Assembly (NCBI RefSeq): GCF_011601275.1
Contig: NZ_JAAOLY010000015.1
Coordinates: 98,129 to 162,128, forward strand
Reading direction: 5' to 3'
Length of the DNA: 64,000 nucleotides
Source of the DNA: Janthinobacterium lividum
GTDB taxonomy: Bacteria; Pseudomonadota; Gammaproteobacteria; Burkholderiales; Burkholderiaceae_D
Shown here: positions 48,432 through 57,872 of the stretch, piece after piece
How positions within the stretch are numbered: position 1 is the stretch's first letter
Layout of the letters: every line of letters starts with the position of its first letter
Notes under the pieces: model-generated
What the model was told of the DNA's origin: nothing
The model's database searches: none
What the model saw: only the letters and a program-made list of their open reading frames with translations
Program-made: the position numbers and the translations under genes

Positions 48432-49877
48432 CTACTCTTCCTGGCCCCGCGCGTTCAGCATGTCGGCCAGGCTGCGCGGCGCCGGCGTCAAGGGCTTGCG
48501 GTGCTGCGTCCAGCCCAGCTGCGCGCGTGGCGTCAGCATGCGCAGCCGCGTGGCGGCCCAGCGGAACAGCCGGTAGCTGGCGGGCCGTGCGAAGGCGCCG
48601 CTCCAGAAGCGCCAGATCAGGCTTTCGCCGCGGCTGAACTTGGCGCCCTGCCCGCGCAGCGGATGGCTGACTTCCTCATGCGGATTGCGGTTCGCTTCCG
48701 TGCGCAGGCGCACCAGCAGCTGGGGAATCGGGATGCGCACGGGGCACACCTCGCCGCAGGCGCCGCACAGGCTCGACGCGGTGGCCAGGTCCGCCGTCGC
48801 ATCGAGCCCCAGCAAGTGGGGCGAAATGATCTTGCCGATCGGCCCCGGATACGTGGTGCCGTAGGCGTGGCCGCCGATGCGCGTATAGACGGGGCAGTGG
48901 TTCATGCAGGCGCCGCAGCGTATGCATTGCAGCGTGGCGCGCAATTGCTCGTCGGCGTAGGCCTGGCTGCGGCCGTTGTCGAGCAAGACCAGGTGCACTT
49001 CGCGCGGCCCGTCCTTTTCACCGGCGCGGCGCGGGCCGGAAATCAGGTTGAAATACGTGGTGATGGCCTGCCCCGTGGCCGAACGCGTCAGGAGGCTGGC
49101 CAGCGGCACGATGTGTTCGAGCTTGGCCACCACTTTTTCCATGCCCATGATGGCGATGTGCACGTCCGGCACGGACGTCGTCAGCCGGCCATTGCCCTCG
49201 TTTTCCACCAGCCACAGGGTGCCCGTGTCGGCCGCCGCGAAATTCACGCCCGACAGGCCGATGTCGGCCTCGACGAAGGCCTGGCGCAGGGCGCGCCGGC
49301 CCGTCTGGATCAGGCTGTCGACGTCTTCCGTGTAGGGCGCGTCGGGGATATGCTCGGCGAACAGGCCGGCGATGTCGGCCTTCGTCTTGTGAATGGCCGG
49401 CATGACGATGTGCGACGGCTTTTCGCCGGCCAGCTGCACGATGTACTCGCCCATGTCCGATTCCAGGCACGTCATGCCGCGCGCTTCCAGGTAGTGATTG
49501 AGCTCGATTTCCTCGCTGGCCATCGACTTGCCCTTGATGAAGCGCGTCGCCCGATTTCTCTCGGCGATGGCGTGGATGATGGCGTTGGCCTGCTCGCCAT
49601 CCTCGGCCCAGTGCACCTGCACGCCGGCCGCCGTCAGCCGCTCTTCCAGTTGCACCAGCAAATCGGGCAGGCGCGCCAGCGCGTGCCGGCGCACGGCTTC
49701 GCCGATATCGCGCAGGCGTTCCAGTTCGTCGCCGTCGGGGAATTGCGCCGTGCGCTTGTCCTGTAAAAAATCCATGGCGCCGCGAAAGCTCTGGCGCAGT
49801 TTCGGGTCGTCCAGCGCGGCGCGGGCGCGCGCATGGAAGTTCGCCGGTGTGACGAATTGCAGGGGCTTGGCGTTCAT
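48432..49877 (-). CDS. lutB: Lactate utilisation iron-sulphur protein LutB
   Basis: A 481-residue subunit of the LutABC (LldEFG) L-lactate dehydrogenase complex that oxidises lactate to pyruvate. The N-terminal half is the LUD domain (ATRFIKGKSMASEEI, GVNFAAADTGTLWLVENEGN). Two 4Fe-4S motifs follow: CIRCGACMNHCPVY and CGACGEVCPVRIP. A C-terminal DUF3390-like tail completes it. The ATG overlaps the lutC stop by 4 bases. Confidence 0.96.
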   Translation of the reverse strand: MNAKPLQFVTPANFHARARAALDDPKLRQSFRGAMDFLQDKRTAQFPDGDELERLRDIGEAVRRHALARLPDLLVQLEERLTAAGVQVHWAEDGEQANAIIHAIAERNRATRFIKGKSMASEEIELNHYLEARGMTCLESDMGEYIVQLAGEKPSHIVMPAIHKTKADIAGLFAEHIPDAPYTEDVDSLIQTGRRALRQAFVEADIGLSGVNFAAADTGTLWLVENEGNGRLTTSVPDVHIAIMGMEKVVAKLEHIVPLASLLTRSATGQAITTYFNLISGPRRAGEKDGPREVHLVLLDNGRSQAYADEQLRATLQCIRCGACMNHCPVYTRIGGHAYGTTYPGPIGKIISPHLLGLDATADLATASSLCGACGEVCPVRIPIPQLLVRLRTEANRNPHEEVSHPLRGQGAKFSRGESLIWRFWSGAFARPASYRLFRWAATRLRMLTPRAQLGWTQHRKPLTPAPRSLADMLNARGQEE

Positions 49878-50590
49878 GGCTGGCCTCCTTCATGGGCAGA
49901 TAAATCATCGATGATCAGCACCCACAACCAGCGCGGACCATGCGCGCCATAGGCCAGCGTTTGCTGGATATCCGACGTTTTCGAGGGGCCCGACACCAGC
50001 ACCAGGTTGGCCGGCATGCCGTCCATCCAGCGCTCGCCGCGCGCCGCCGCGTGCAAGTCCACGTGCAAGGTGCTCGCATGCACGAGGCAGATATGCAGGG
50101 GCGGCGCCAGGGACACCGTGCGCGGCGTGGCCGCATCGGGCGCGATGACGAGGGTGCCCGTGGCGGCGATGCCGGAACGCGCGACGGTAAATCCCGCATC
50201 GACGGTGTCGAACAATTCGCCCTTCCACTGCGCCAGCGGACGCGCGAAAGACAGCGTTTCCACGCCAGCCGGCAAGGCGGCCTCCAAGGCCTGCCCTTCG
50301 GCGCTGCCGGTATCGAGCAGCAAACGGCGCACGCCGTGTTCGCCGAGGCGCCGCGCCAGCAAGGCGGGCCAGGTGTCCACGCCGACGCAATCGACCTCCG
50401 CATGCGAGGCGCGCAAGGCTGCCTGCATGGCGGCGATCCTGTCCCGTGCCGACAGCGGTGACGCGGCGCGGCGCGCCAGGTAATGCTGGTCGATGGCCAT
50501 ATCGATGATCTCCACCGCTTCGGGTGCGGAAGGGGCTGCGGCGCGCAGGCGTCCCAGCATGCGTTCGCGGGCGGTCAATGACGTACTCAT
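49874..50590 (-). CDS. lutC: Lactate utilisation protein LutC
   Basis: A 238-residue LUD-domain protein, third component of the lactate oxidation complex. GFTVARSGIAATGTLVIAPD and the C-terminal GPSKTSDIQQTLAYGAHGP are the LUD signatures. The start MSTSLTARERML at 50588-50590 overlaps the lutA stop by 4 bases (ATGA), and its own end overlaps the lutB start by 4 bases, so the three are translated as one unit. Confidence 0.95.
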   Translation of the reverse strand: MSTSLTARERMLGRLRAAAPSAPEAVEIIDMAIDQHYLARRAASPLSARDRIAAMQAALRASHAEVDCVGVDTWPALLARRLGEHGVRRLLLDTGSAEGQALEAALPAGVETLSFARPLAQWKGELFDTVDAGFTVARSGIAATGTLVIAPDAATPRTVSLAPPLHICLVHASTLHVDLHAAARGERWMDGMPANLVLVSGPSKTSDIQQTLAYGAHGPRWLWVLIIDDLSAHEGGQP

Positions 50591-51378
50591 GGCGCGCCTC
50601 CCGTGCGGCGCCACAGGAAGCTGGCCAGGTGCTCGACGGGCAGCGGCGCGCCCTGGTGCTGGGCGGCGTGGCCGATATTGAGGAGGCAGCCGCAGTCGGC
50701 CGAGACGAGCCGGTCGCAGCCCGTGGCGCAGGCCGATGCGATCTTGTCACTGACCATGGCGCCGGAAATATCGGGGTGTTTTAGCGAGAACGTGCCGCCG
50801 AAGCCGCAGCATTCCGATTCGCGCTGGTGTTCGATGCGGGTCACGCCGGGCAAGGCGTCGACCAGGGCCACGCCGTGCAGACGCGTGCCCATTTCACGGC
50901 GCGCACCGCACGAGGTATGCAGCACCACGTTTTCATCGGCCTGCCCTGCGGCAGCCATGCCGGCCAGGTCAAGCTGCAGCACGCAGACAAGAAATTCGCT
51001 CAGTTCATACACGCGCTCGGCCAATTCCGCCGCCTTGGGGCCGGCGACGGGATCGTCCTGGAACAGCTGCGGCCAGTGGTGGCGCATCATGCCGGCGCAG
51101 GAACCGGACGGCACGATCACGGGCCACGGCTGCGCAAACAGATCCAACTGGGCGCGGGCCACGGCGCGCGCCTGTTCCGGGTTGCCGCTGCTGTAGGCGG
51201 GCTGGCCGCAGCAGCTCTGGCCGCGCGGATAATGCACCAGCAAGCCTTCCCGTTCCAGCAGGCGCACGGCATCGAGTCCCGCCTGCGGCACGAACAGGTC
51301 GACCAGGCATGTGGCGAACAGGTACACCTGGAGCGGTGCGGACGGATAGCGGCGCGGCTGGCGCGGGTCTGGCTGCAT
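50587..51378 (-). CDS. lutA: Lactate utilisation protein LutA
   Basis: A 263-residue iron-sulphur protein with two CCG domains (QSCCGQPAYSSG and ECCGFGGTFS), as in heterodisulphide-reductase-like subunits. It opens with VYLFATCLVDLFVPQAG and contains VVLHTSCGARREMG. It is the first gene of lutACB-lctP, divergent from the lldR regulator with 140 bases between them. Confidence 0.95.
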   Translation of the reverse strand: MQPDPRQPRRYPSAPLQVYLFATCLVDLFVPQAGLDAVRLLEREGLLVHYPRGQSCCGQPAYSSGNPEQARAVARAQLDLFAQPWPVIVPSGSCAGMMRHHWPQLFQDDPVAGPKAAELAERVYELSEFLVCVLQLDLAGMAAAGQADENVVLHTSCGARREMGTRLHGVALVDALPGVTRIEHQRESECCGFGGTFSLKHPDISGAMVSDKIASACATGCDRLVSADCGCLLNIGHAAQHQGAPLPVEHLASFLWRRTGGAP

Positions 51379-51478
51379 GAGTGTGTCTCCCCGGCGCTCT
51401 GTGTGTTGCTACGGCGCCGCTGTGTGTTGTTAAGAATGACCGGTTCACGCATAATTCCAGCTTCCGCGAGCCACTTCA

Positions 51479-51495
51479 AATTGCTCGGACCACTT
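51479..51495. promoter_or_regulatory. Candidate FadR/LldR-type operator between lutA and lldR
   Basis: The 17-mer AATTGCTCGGACCACTT matches the FadR-type consensus AACTGGTCNGACCAGTT at 13 of 16 defined positions and lies between the divergent lutA and lldR starts. Confidence 0.5.
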
Positions 51496-51518
51496 TAAAA
51501 CAACACCGGAAGACAGCG

Positions 51519-52232
51519 ATGGCGACAGGCATGCAGACGCGGGGCAGGGTCGAGATGGTGATGCGCCGGCTGGAAACGGCCCTGCTGGACGGCAGCTTGC
51601 CGGCGGGCGCGCAGCTGCCGGCCGAGCGCCTGCTGGCGCAGCAATATGAGGTTTCGCGCAACACCGTTCGCGAAGCCGTACAGCGGCTGGCGGCGCGGGG
51701 CCTGGTGCGCAGCCGGCGCGGCGCCGGCGTATTCGTGACGGATCAATTGCGCACCGGCATGGCGTCGCCGTGGAGCCAGCTGGTGGCCGACCACCCCGCC
51801 CTGCGCGACGACATCCTGGAATTTCGCCGCGTGCTGGAAGGGGCGACGGCCTACTTTGCGGCGCAGCGGGCCAGCGGCGACGAGCGCGCGCAAATCATGG
51901 CGTTGCTGGCCGAGCTGGAACAGGCGCGCGCCAGCGACGACAAGCACGGCGAGGCGCAGGCCGATGCCCGCCTGCATGAAGTCATCGCGCAGGCGTCGCA
52001 CAACACCATGTTTTTGCACTTGCACACCAGCATCATCGGCATGCTGCGCGAACACATCACCATCAATGGCACGGGCTTGCGCCAGCAGGACGACGCCACC
52101 TCGCTGCACCTGCTGTCGCAGCACCGCACCTTGTGCGTAGCGATCTGCGCCAGCCAGCCGGAAGAGGCACGCACGGCCATGCAAAGCCACATCGATTTCG
52201 TGCGCACGCGCGTCACGAGCGATGACGATTGA
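51519..52232 (+). CDS. lldR: FadR-subfamily GntR regulator of lactate genes
   Basis: A 237-residue repressor. The winged helix (about 10-75) includes LPAERLLAQQYEVSRNTVREA and RGLVRSRRGAGVFVTD; the all-helical FCD domain follows, with the metal or ligand histidines expected around ADARLHEVIAQASHN. It is divergent from lutACB-lctP, the classic place of the lactate-responsive regulator (LldR/LutR). I chose ATG at 51519; GGAAGA lies about 8 bases upstream, and the longer open frame is not protein-like. Confidence 0.9.
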   Translation: MATGMQTRGRVEMVMRRLETALLDGSLPAGAQLPAERLLAQQYEVSRNTVREAVQRLAARGLVRSRRGAGVFVTDQLRTGMASPWSQLVADHPALRDDILEFRRVLEGATAYFAAQRASGDERAQIMALLAELEQARASDDKHGEAQADARLHEVIAQASHNTMFLHLHTSIIGMLREHITINGTGLRQQDDATSLHLLSQHRTLCVAICASQPEEARTAMQSHIDFVRTRVTSDDD

Positions 52233-52325
52233 CACCACTGGTAGGACCAATGCCCAGGACCAGTACAAGCGCACAGCGGCCGCAAAAACTGCTAACATCG
52301 CGCGCCGCCAACTGATCCCTCTGCC

Positions 52326-52739
52326 ATGACCGTCCTCGCCCACACCCATCCGCTGGTGCGCCAGCTGGAAAACGACTTGCTGCCCCTGTTCCGCGCCGCC
52401 CTGCCCGCACTCTCGGTCGCCGCGCCACGGGCGCTCGCCTCCGTCTTCGCCTTTTCCAGCGGCACGGCCAGCGCTTTCCAGGATTATCACTTCGGCATTT
52501 CCTGCCTGCTCGAAGATGTTCCCGACGATGCCCCGGAAGAAGTCGCCCTGCTGGTCAGCGTCACGGGTCTCGAGTCGGGAGCCCGGCTCAGCGCCCAGGT
52601 CGTCTGGGGCCAGCCATCGGGCCGGGTGGAAATGCAGGCCGATATGGATGCTGGCGACCTGGAAGCCTTGCATGCGGCGCTGCCCGGCTTGCTGGCAGGC
52701 TTGCAACAGACGGCCAGCCGTGGCAGGCCGCAAATGTGA
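52326..52739 (+). CDS. Hypothetical protein
   Basis: A 137-residue soluble protein I do not recognise. It is rich in Leu and Ala, without signal peptide, membrane span or cysteine cluster; one short beta-rich part (FQDYHFGISCLLEDV; VALLVSVTGLESGARLSAQVVW) suggests a small alpha/beta fold. ATG at 52326 has no strong ribosome site. It lies 93 bases after lldR on the same strand; codon use looks normal for the region, which argues for a real gene. Confidence 0.6.
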   Translation: MTVLAHTHPLVRQLENDLLPLFRAALPALSVAAPRALASVFAFSSGTASAFQDYHFGISCLLEDVPDDAPEEVALLVSVTGLESGARLSAQVVWGQPSGRVEMQADMDAGDLEALHAALPGLLAGLQQTASRGRPQM

Positions 52740-52978
52740 CAGGCGCATGAAAAAGTGCCAGGAAACAACAACTTACGCTTTCCGCAGCGCAACTTTATTG
52801 ACTTCCACTAGCCCCAGCCCCTATCCTTTCGGTTACGTTTGGTGAGAATGTGTGCCTGTTCATGCGGGCATGCAGACAAGCCGCCTTGCCTTCACAAAAG
52901 TCCATTCCGCATTTTTATTGCAACCATCAGGGCAACGCGCCTGGACGGCCGCTGCCAGCAAATACGGAGCTGACTGTC

Positions 52979-53770
52979 ATGCCATCGCACCACCATTTTC
53001 CTGCCACATCCTTGCTCGGCTGCCTCTTCTTACTGGCCGCCGTGCCCGTGCAGGCGCAGAGCACGGACAGCACTGCCGCCACCTTCAGCGCCAATGCCAG
53101 TCTCACCTCGCAATACATTTCGCGCGGCTTTCGCCAGACCTGGGGCAAACCGGCCCTGCAGGCGGGGGCCGACTACGCGCACCCGAGCGGCTGGTCGCTG
53201 GGCACCTGGGCTTCCACCGTCAGCGACCGCTATATCGAGGATGCGACCGTCGAATGGGACTTGTACGGCGGCTACAGCGGCACAGTGGGCGAATTCGGCT
53301 ACAGCGTGCTGGCCTACTATTACAAATATCCGGGCGCCGTCTACCGCGCCACGGGCGTGAAATACGACTATGGCGAACTGTCACTGGGCCTCAGTTACAA
53401 GATGCTGTACGCCAAGTACAACCGCACAGTCACGCGCGACTTCTTCGGCATCACGAATGCGCGCGGCACGGGCTACCTGGACGTGGGCGCGAATGTCGAC
53501 CTGGGCAATGCCTGGAGCTTGAACCTGCACGCCGGAAATGGCCGGGTGGCGGGCACGGGCAATGCCATGTGGAACTGGCGCGACGCCAAGGTCGGCGTCA
53601 CCCGGGCCTTCGACGGCGGCTGGAGCGCCAGCGCCGCACTCACGCGCGCCTGGGGCGCCACCGATGCCTACGACCATTACACCCTCGGCATCCCGAATGC
53701 GGCCGGCCAGTTCGACACGTCAAATCCCGCCGCGGCCACCTTCGTGCTGGCCATCAGCAAGACGTTCTAG
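52979..53770 (+). CDS. TorF-type putative outer-membrane porin
   Basis: A 263-residue outer-membrane beta-barrel. The signal peptide ends near VPVQAQS, and the barrel consists of alternating amphipathic strands with aromatic girdles (LTSQYISRGFRQTWGKPALQ; WDLYGGYSGTVGEFGYSVLAYYYKYPGA), ending in the aromatic C-terminal FVLAISKTF required for BAM insertion. The phrase SQYISRGF is typical of the TorF/Gcw_chp family. GGAG about 10 bases before ATG supports the start. It is 57 bases from the chemoreceptor gene, possibly cotranscribed. Confidence 0.87.
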   Translation: MPSHHHFPATSLLGCLFLLAAVPVQAQSTDSTAATFSANASLTSQYISRGFRQTWGKPALQAGADYAHPSGWSLGTWASTVSDRYIEDATVEWDLYGGYSGTVGEFGYSVLAYYYKYPGAVYRATGVKYDYGELSLGLSYKMLYAKYNRTVTRDFFGITNARGTGYLDVGANVDLGNAWSLNLHAGNGRVAGTGNAMWNWRDAKVGVTRAFDGGWSASAALTRAWGATDAYDHYTLGIPNAAGQFDTSNPAAATFVLAISKTF

Positions 53771-53827
53771 GCGCGCCATCCGCGACGTCCATGACACCAA
53801 TACCCCTCCCCATCAAGGAACAGCATC

Positions 53828-55891
53828 ATGCAACTCTCACTGAACAGTAAAATCTGCGTCGCCGCCACCGCGCTAGCCGTCCTCAGCCTCGGCGTCACGG
53901 CGGCGGTGATCGGCTACAAGAGCAGCGCCAGCGCCGAAGCGGCCGCGCTGGACCTGGCGCGCACGTCGGCGCGCGAAGTGGCAGGCGCCCTGCAGGCGCG
54001 CATTGCCAGCAATCTGTCCAGCGTGTCCAGCCTGGCCGGCTCCATGCGCGGCACCAAGAGCGCCAGCCTGCCCCTGCAGCGCGAACAGATCAATGAACTG
54101 ACCAAGGCAACATTGACCAGTTCCGAAGACTTGCTGGGCTCGGCGGTGACGTGGGAGCCGAACGCGCTCGACGGCAAAGATGCGGATTTCGCCAACCAGA
54201 AACCGTACTACGACGCCAGCGGCCGCTTCATGCCCTACTGGACACGGGGCGCCGGCGGCAAGCTGCAAGTCGAACCCATCGTCTTCGACCAGAAACCGGG
54301 CGCCAACGACTGGTATGACGTGCCCAAGCGCACAGGCAAGACTTACTTTACGGAACCATACATCTACCCCGTCGATGGCAAGAATGTCCTGATGGCCTCG
54401 CTGGTGGCGCCCATCATGATCGACGGCAGCTTCAAGGGCGTGGCCAGCGCCGACTTCATGCTCACGCGCCTGGCGAAAATCCTCGCCGACCTGAAAGTGA
54501 TCGAGGGCGGCAAGCTGGCCCTGATCTCGAACGGCGGCCTGTACGCGAGCCACCCCGTGCCTGATCGTCTCGGCAAGAAAGCCGACGACGTGCCGGCGGC
54601 CGGCCTGGAAAAGGTGCGCCAGGGCCAGTCGTATGAATACGAGGACGACAAGGGCTACATCCATTTGCTGCAGCCGCTGCAGATCCACCCCGATATCGCG
54701 CCATGGAGCGTGGAACTGAATTTCCCGAAAAGCGTGGCTACGGCCTCGGCGCGCGACCTGATGATCTATACCCTGATCGTCGCCCTGCTGTGCGCGGCGG
54801 CCACGGCCGGCATTCTGATTCTCGTCGTCAACCAGCTGACGCGTCCCCTGCGTACCCTGGGCCGCACCATGACGGACCTGTCGAGCGGCGACGCCGACCT
54901 GCGCGTCAAGCTGGAAGTCAAGGGTACCGACGAGCTGGCCGTGATCGGCAAGGGCTTCAACGCCTTCGTGGAAAAAATCCACGCCGTGCTGCTGCAAGTG
55001 CAAGCCAGTGCCGACAACGTGGCCCGCGCCAGTGCGGAAATTGCGCAAGGCAATAACGACCTGTCGGCCCGCACGGAGCAGCAGGCCAGTTCGCTGGAAG
55101 AAACGGCCGCCTCGGTGGAAGAGCTGACGGGCACCGTCAAGGAAAACGCCGACCATGCGCGCCAGGCCAATCAACTGGCCGCCTCCGCCTCCAGCGTGGC
55201 GCAAAAGAGCGGCGAAGTGGTCGGCAAGGTGATAGCAACCATGACGTCGATTAACGACTCGTCGAACAAGATCGTCGACATCATTTCCGTCATCGATGGC
55301 ATCGCCTTCCAGACGAATATCCTGGCCCTGAACGCGGCCGTGGAAGCGGCGCGCGCGGGTGAACAGGGGCGCGGTTTCGCCGTCGTCGCCACGGAAGTGC
55401 GCAACCTGGCGCAGCGCTCGGCGGCGGCCGCCAAGGAAATCAAGCTGCTGATCGACGACTCCGTCGGCAAGGTGGCGGCCGGCAGCAAGCTCGTCGACGA
55501 AGCGGGCGCCACCATGGAACAGGTGGTCGACAGCGTGCGCAAGGTGACCGCCATCATGGCCGACATCAGCGTCGCCACCAACGAGCAAAGCGACGGCATC
55601 GCGCAAGTCAACCAGGCGCTGGCGCAGATGGATGGCGTGACGCAGCAGAACGCGGCCCTGGTCGAGGAAGCGGCGGCCGCCGCCGAAAGCCTGCAAGACC
55701 AGGCCAGCCACCTGGCCGAGGTGGTCAGCGTATTCAAGCTGGGCGCACAACAACAAACGACGCCGCAGGCAATGCCGGCGGTGACAAAAGTGGCGCCGCC
55801 GCCAGCCAGGCGCCTCGCCCCGGCCAAGCCGGCGCCCGCGGCAAGAGCGCCAGCCAAGGCGCCGGCCGGCGATGACTGGGAAGAGTTTTAA
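53828..55891 (+). CDS. Methyl-accepting chemotaxis protein, dCache type, with WEEF tail
   Basis: A 687-residue transmembrane chemoreceptor. TM1 is about 8-30, and the periplasmic double-Cache domain runs about 35-310 ([34 protein letters not shown]). TM2 is about 312-334, then HAMP, then a long cytoplasmic signalling hairpin whose tip reads [20 protein letters not shown] and [20 protein letters not shown]. The very C-terminus is DDWEEF after a Pro/Ala linker, similar to the pentapeptide that tethers CheR/CheB on high-abundance receptors. The ligand is unknown; Cache domains of this shape often bind amino or organic acids. Confidence 0.94.
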   Translation: MQLSLNSKICVAATALAVLSLGVTAAVIGYKSSASAEAAALDLARTSAREVAGALQARIASNLSSVSSLAGSMRGTKSASLPLQREQINELTKATLTSSEDLLGSAVTWEPNALDGKDADFANQKPYYDASGRFMPYWTRGAGGKLQVEPIVFDQKPGANDWYDVPKRTGKTYFTEPYIYPVDGKNVLMASLVAPIMIDGSFKGVASADFMLTRLAKILADLKVIEGGKLALISNGGLYASHPVPDRLGKKADDVPAAGLEKVRQGQSYEYEDDKGYIHLLQPLQIHPDIAPWSVELNFPKSVATASARDLMIYTLIVALLCAAATAGILILVVNQLTRPLRTLGRTMTDLSSGDADLRVKLEVKGTDELAVIGKGFNAFVEKIHAVLLQVQASADNVARASAEIAQGNNDLSARTEQQASSLEETAASVEELTGTVKENADHARQANQLAASASSVAQKSGEVVGKVIATMTSINDSSNKIVDIISVIDGIAFQTNILALNAAVEAARAGEQGRGFAVVATEVRNLAQRSAAAAKEIKLLIDDSVGKVAAGSKLVDEAGATMEQVVDSVRKVTAIMADISVATNEQSDGIAQVNQALAQMDGVTQQNAALVEEAAAAAESLQDQASHLAEVVSVFKLGAQQQTTPQAMPAVTKVAPPPARRLAPAKPAPAARAPAKAPAGDDWEEF

Positions 55892-56032
55892 GCCGCCCTG
55901 CCTGGTAATTGCAAGCTGCCCTTGATGTAAATCAAGTGGCGAATACATTCGGTGAGAATTGCCCCTGATCCATCCTTTTATACTGTTGCCGCGTCTACGG
56001 CACGCATGCTTGCCGGAATAAAAGGATGGAGC

Positions 56033-56641
56033 ATGAAAAAAATCGTGGCAGTATTCCTGACATCAAGCACCGCACTGCTGGCTGGCTGCGGCGGTGGCGG
56101 CGGCAGTGATGGAGGCAATTCGAATGCCGGCTCGACGCTGGCACCCTACGTCGGTACCTGGCAAGCGCCGTGCGACGAGCATGAACGCCAGACCATGGTG
56201 GTCGCAGCCAAGGCCGATGGCAGCGGCGCGATGGAACTGACCTCCACCATCGAAACCTATCTCAAGACAGGCTGCAGCGGCACCTTGCTGGGCACGGAAA
56301 CCATGACCGCAAAGATGAGCGCGACACCGGATGGCGTGGCCGACGTCCTCGTCAAACTGACGGAAAATGGGGCAGCCACCAACGTGCGCATCGACAAGCT
56401 GAATCTGTCCATGCCCGCCTATACCTTCAACGTCACGGGACCTGGCGTGCAATACGTGAAGAAAGATGGCAAACAGCAATGGTGCATCGACTATGAAGGC
56501 GGTTCCACCTGCCTGCTCGACGAAGGCATGCGCCCGGCGCAAACCATCAAAGGCGGCATCTTCTTGCGCGACAACAATCTCTACACCTTCTCGCATAACG
56601 GCAGCAGTTATGTGCCCGACATGCTGTACGTAAAAAAATAA
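56033..56641 (+). CDS. Putative lipoprotein of unknown function
   Basis: A 202-residue lipoprotein: MKKIVAVFLTSSTALLAGCGG has a clear lipobox (L-A-G-C) followed by Gly/Ser spacer. The mature domain has four cysteines (APCDE, TGCSG, QWCIDY, STCLLD) probably forming two disulphides, and a beta-rich pattern opening with YVGTWQAPC, reminiscent of lipocalin-like small barrels. AAAAGGATGGAG upstream supports the ATG at 56033. It has no obvious operon partner. Confidence 0.75.
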   Translation: MKKIVAVFLTSSTALLAGCGGGGGSDGGNSNAGSTLAPYVGTWQAPCDEHERQTMVVAAKADGSGAMELTSTIETYLKTGCSGTLLGTETMTAKMSATPDGVADVLVKLTENGAATNVRIDKLNLSMPAYTFNVTGPGVQYVKKDGKQQWCIDYEGGSTCLLDEGMRPAQTIKGGIFLRDNNLYTFSHNGSSYVPDMLYVKK

Positions 56642-56770
56642 GCGCGTGAGTTGCTGCGGGGTCCATGGCCCTGCAGCGTCAAGGCCTCGATACCGCTGGC
56701 AAGGCTAGGTGTAGAATCGGACAGACATTGCAAAAGCAGAAAGCTATCCTGTTAAAAAAAGGAGCTTGCC

Positions 56771-57799
56771 ATGTCGACCAACGCGTTCTCCCTGCCGTCC
56801 GACGCCGCGCTGACTGCCCTGTTGCAGCCGCAGGACGGCGCCCTCGCCCCCATCGAAGGCTTGCGGCGCCTGCGCGACGCGGGATTGGACCAGCTCCCCC
56901 TGCCCGGCCACGGCGCCACCCTGCGGCGCTGGCAAATGCTGGCCGCCATCGCCGCCATCGACCTGTCCCTGCTCAAGCTGTATGAAGGCCATACGGATGC
57001 GCTCGCCATCCTGGCGGAACTCGGCGGCCCCTGTGTGCCGGTCGGCAGCAGCTGGGGCGTCTGGTGCGCGGACCTGCCCGACGCGCGCGTACATTTGCGG
57101 CAGATGGCCGATGGCCGCCAGGTGCTCGACGGGCGCAAGGCCTGGTGTTACGGCGCGCAGGGCCTCGACCATGCCTTGATCAGCTGCCGGAGCGACGCTC
57201 ACCAGGCTTGCCTGGCCACCGTAGACCTGTCGCAGCCTGGCGTGCGCGTCACGGACGAAGGCTGGCAAGCCGTCGGCATGCGCGCCTGCGCCAGCGTCGA
57301 CGTGACTTTTTCCGCCGCGCGCGCCGTTCCCGTCGGCGCGCCCGGCGCCTATCTGGCCCGCCCCGGCTACTGGCATGGCAGCGCCGGCATCGCGGCCGCC
57401 TGGTATGGCGCGGCCTGCGCCATCGCCAGCCACCTGCATGCGCGCGCGCAGCACGCCGCCCCCGATCCCGTGCGCCTGGCGCAACTGGGCCAGATCGACT
57501 GCGCCTTGCGCGCCACCGGCGCCCTGCTGCGCGAAGGCGCCGCCGAGATCGACCTACACCCGCAAAGCGATGCGATGGCCCTGGCGCTGCGCCTGCGCCT
57601 GGCCGTGGAGGATGCGGCGACCCTGGTGCTGCACCTGGCCACCCGGGCGCTGGGCGCCGGCCCCTTGTGCCGCGACGCCCATTTCGCGCGCCTGGCGGCA
57701 GACCTGCCCGTGTTCCTGCGCCAGAGCCATGCCGAACGCGACCAGGCCGTGCTGGGCGGCATCGTCGCCGGCGCGGAAGCACATCCGTGGACGCTGTGA
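56771..57799 (+). CDS. Small acyl-CoA dehydrogenase-like protein
   Basis: A 342-residue protein with the acyl-CoA dehydrogenase fold. The N-terminal helical domain contains RLRDAGLDQLPLPGHGATL; the middle beta domain is near VLDGRKAWCYGAQGLDHALI and CASVDVTFSAARAVPVG; the C-terminal helical domain runs from about 200. It is 40-50 residues shorter than typical members, mainly because the C-terminal part is compact, and I cannot point to the catalytic Glu. The ATG has AAAGGAG 6-7 bases upstream. No beta-oxidation partner is adjacent, so it may be a desulphurisation-type or biosynthetic homologue. Confidence 0.72.
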   Translation: MSTNAFSLPSDAALTALLQPQDGALAPIEGLRRLRDAGLDQLPLPGHGATLRRWQMLAAIAAIDLSLLKLYEGHTDALAILAELGGPCVPVGSSWGVWCADLPDARVHLRQMADGRQVLDGRKAWCYGAQGLDHALISCRSDAHQACLATVDLSQPGVRVTDEGWQAVGMRACASVDVTFSAARAVPVGAPGAYLARPGYWHGSAGIAAAWYGAACAIASHLHARAQHAAPDPVRLAQLGQIDCALRATGALLREGAAEIDLHPQSDAMALALRLRLAVEDAATLVLHLATRALGAGPLCRDAHFARLAADLPVFLRQSHAERDQAVLGGIVAGAEAHPWTL

Positions 57800-57811
57800 C
57801 GGCGCACGGGC

Positions 57812-57850
57812 AAAAAAATCGCCGGACCGGATGGACTCCGGGCCGGCGAT
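57812..57850 (-). terminator. Terminator of the giant autotransporter gene
   Basis: ATCGCCGG / CCGGCGAT plus an inner CCGGA / TCCGG stem, followed on the minus strand by seven T. It is 23 bases past the autotransporter stop and also faces the end of the acyl-CoA dehydrogenase-like gene. Confidence 0.88.
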
Positions 57851-57872
57851 CAGGGCTAGCCTGACTACGTGA

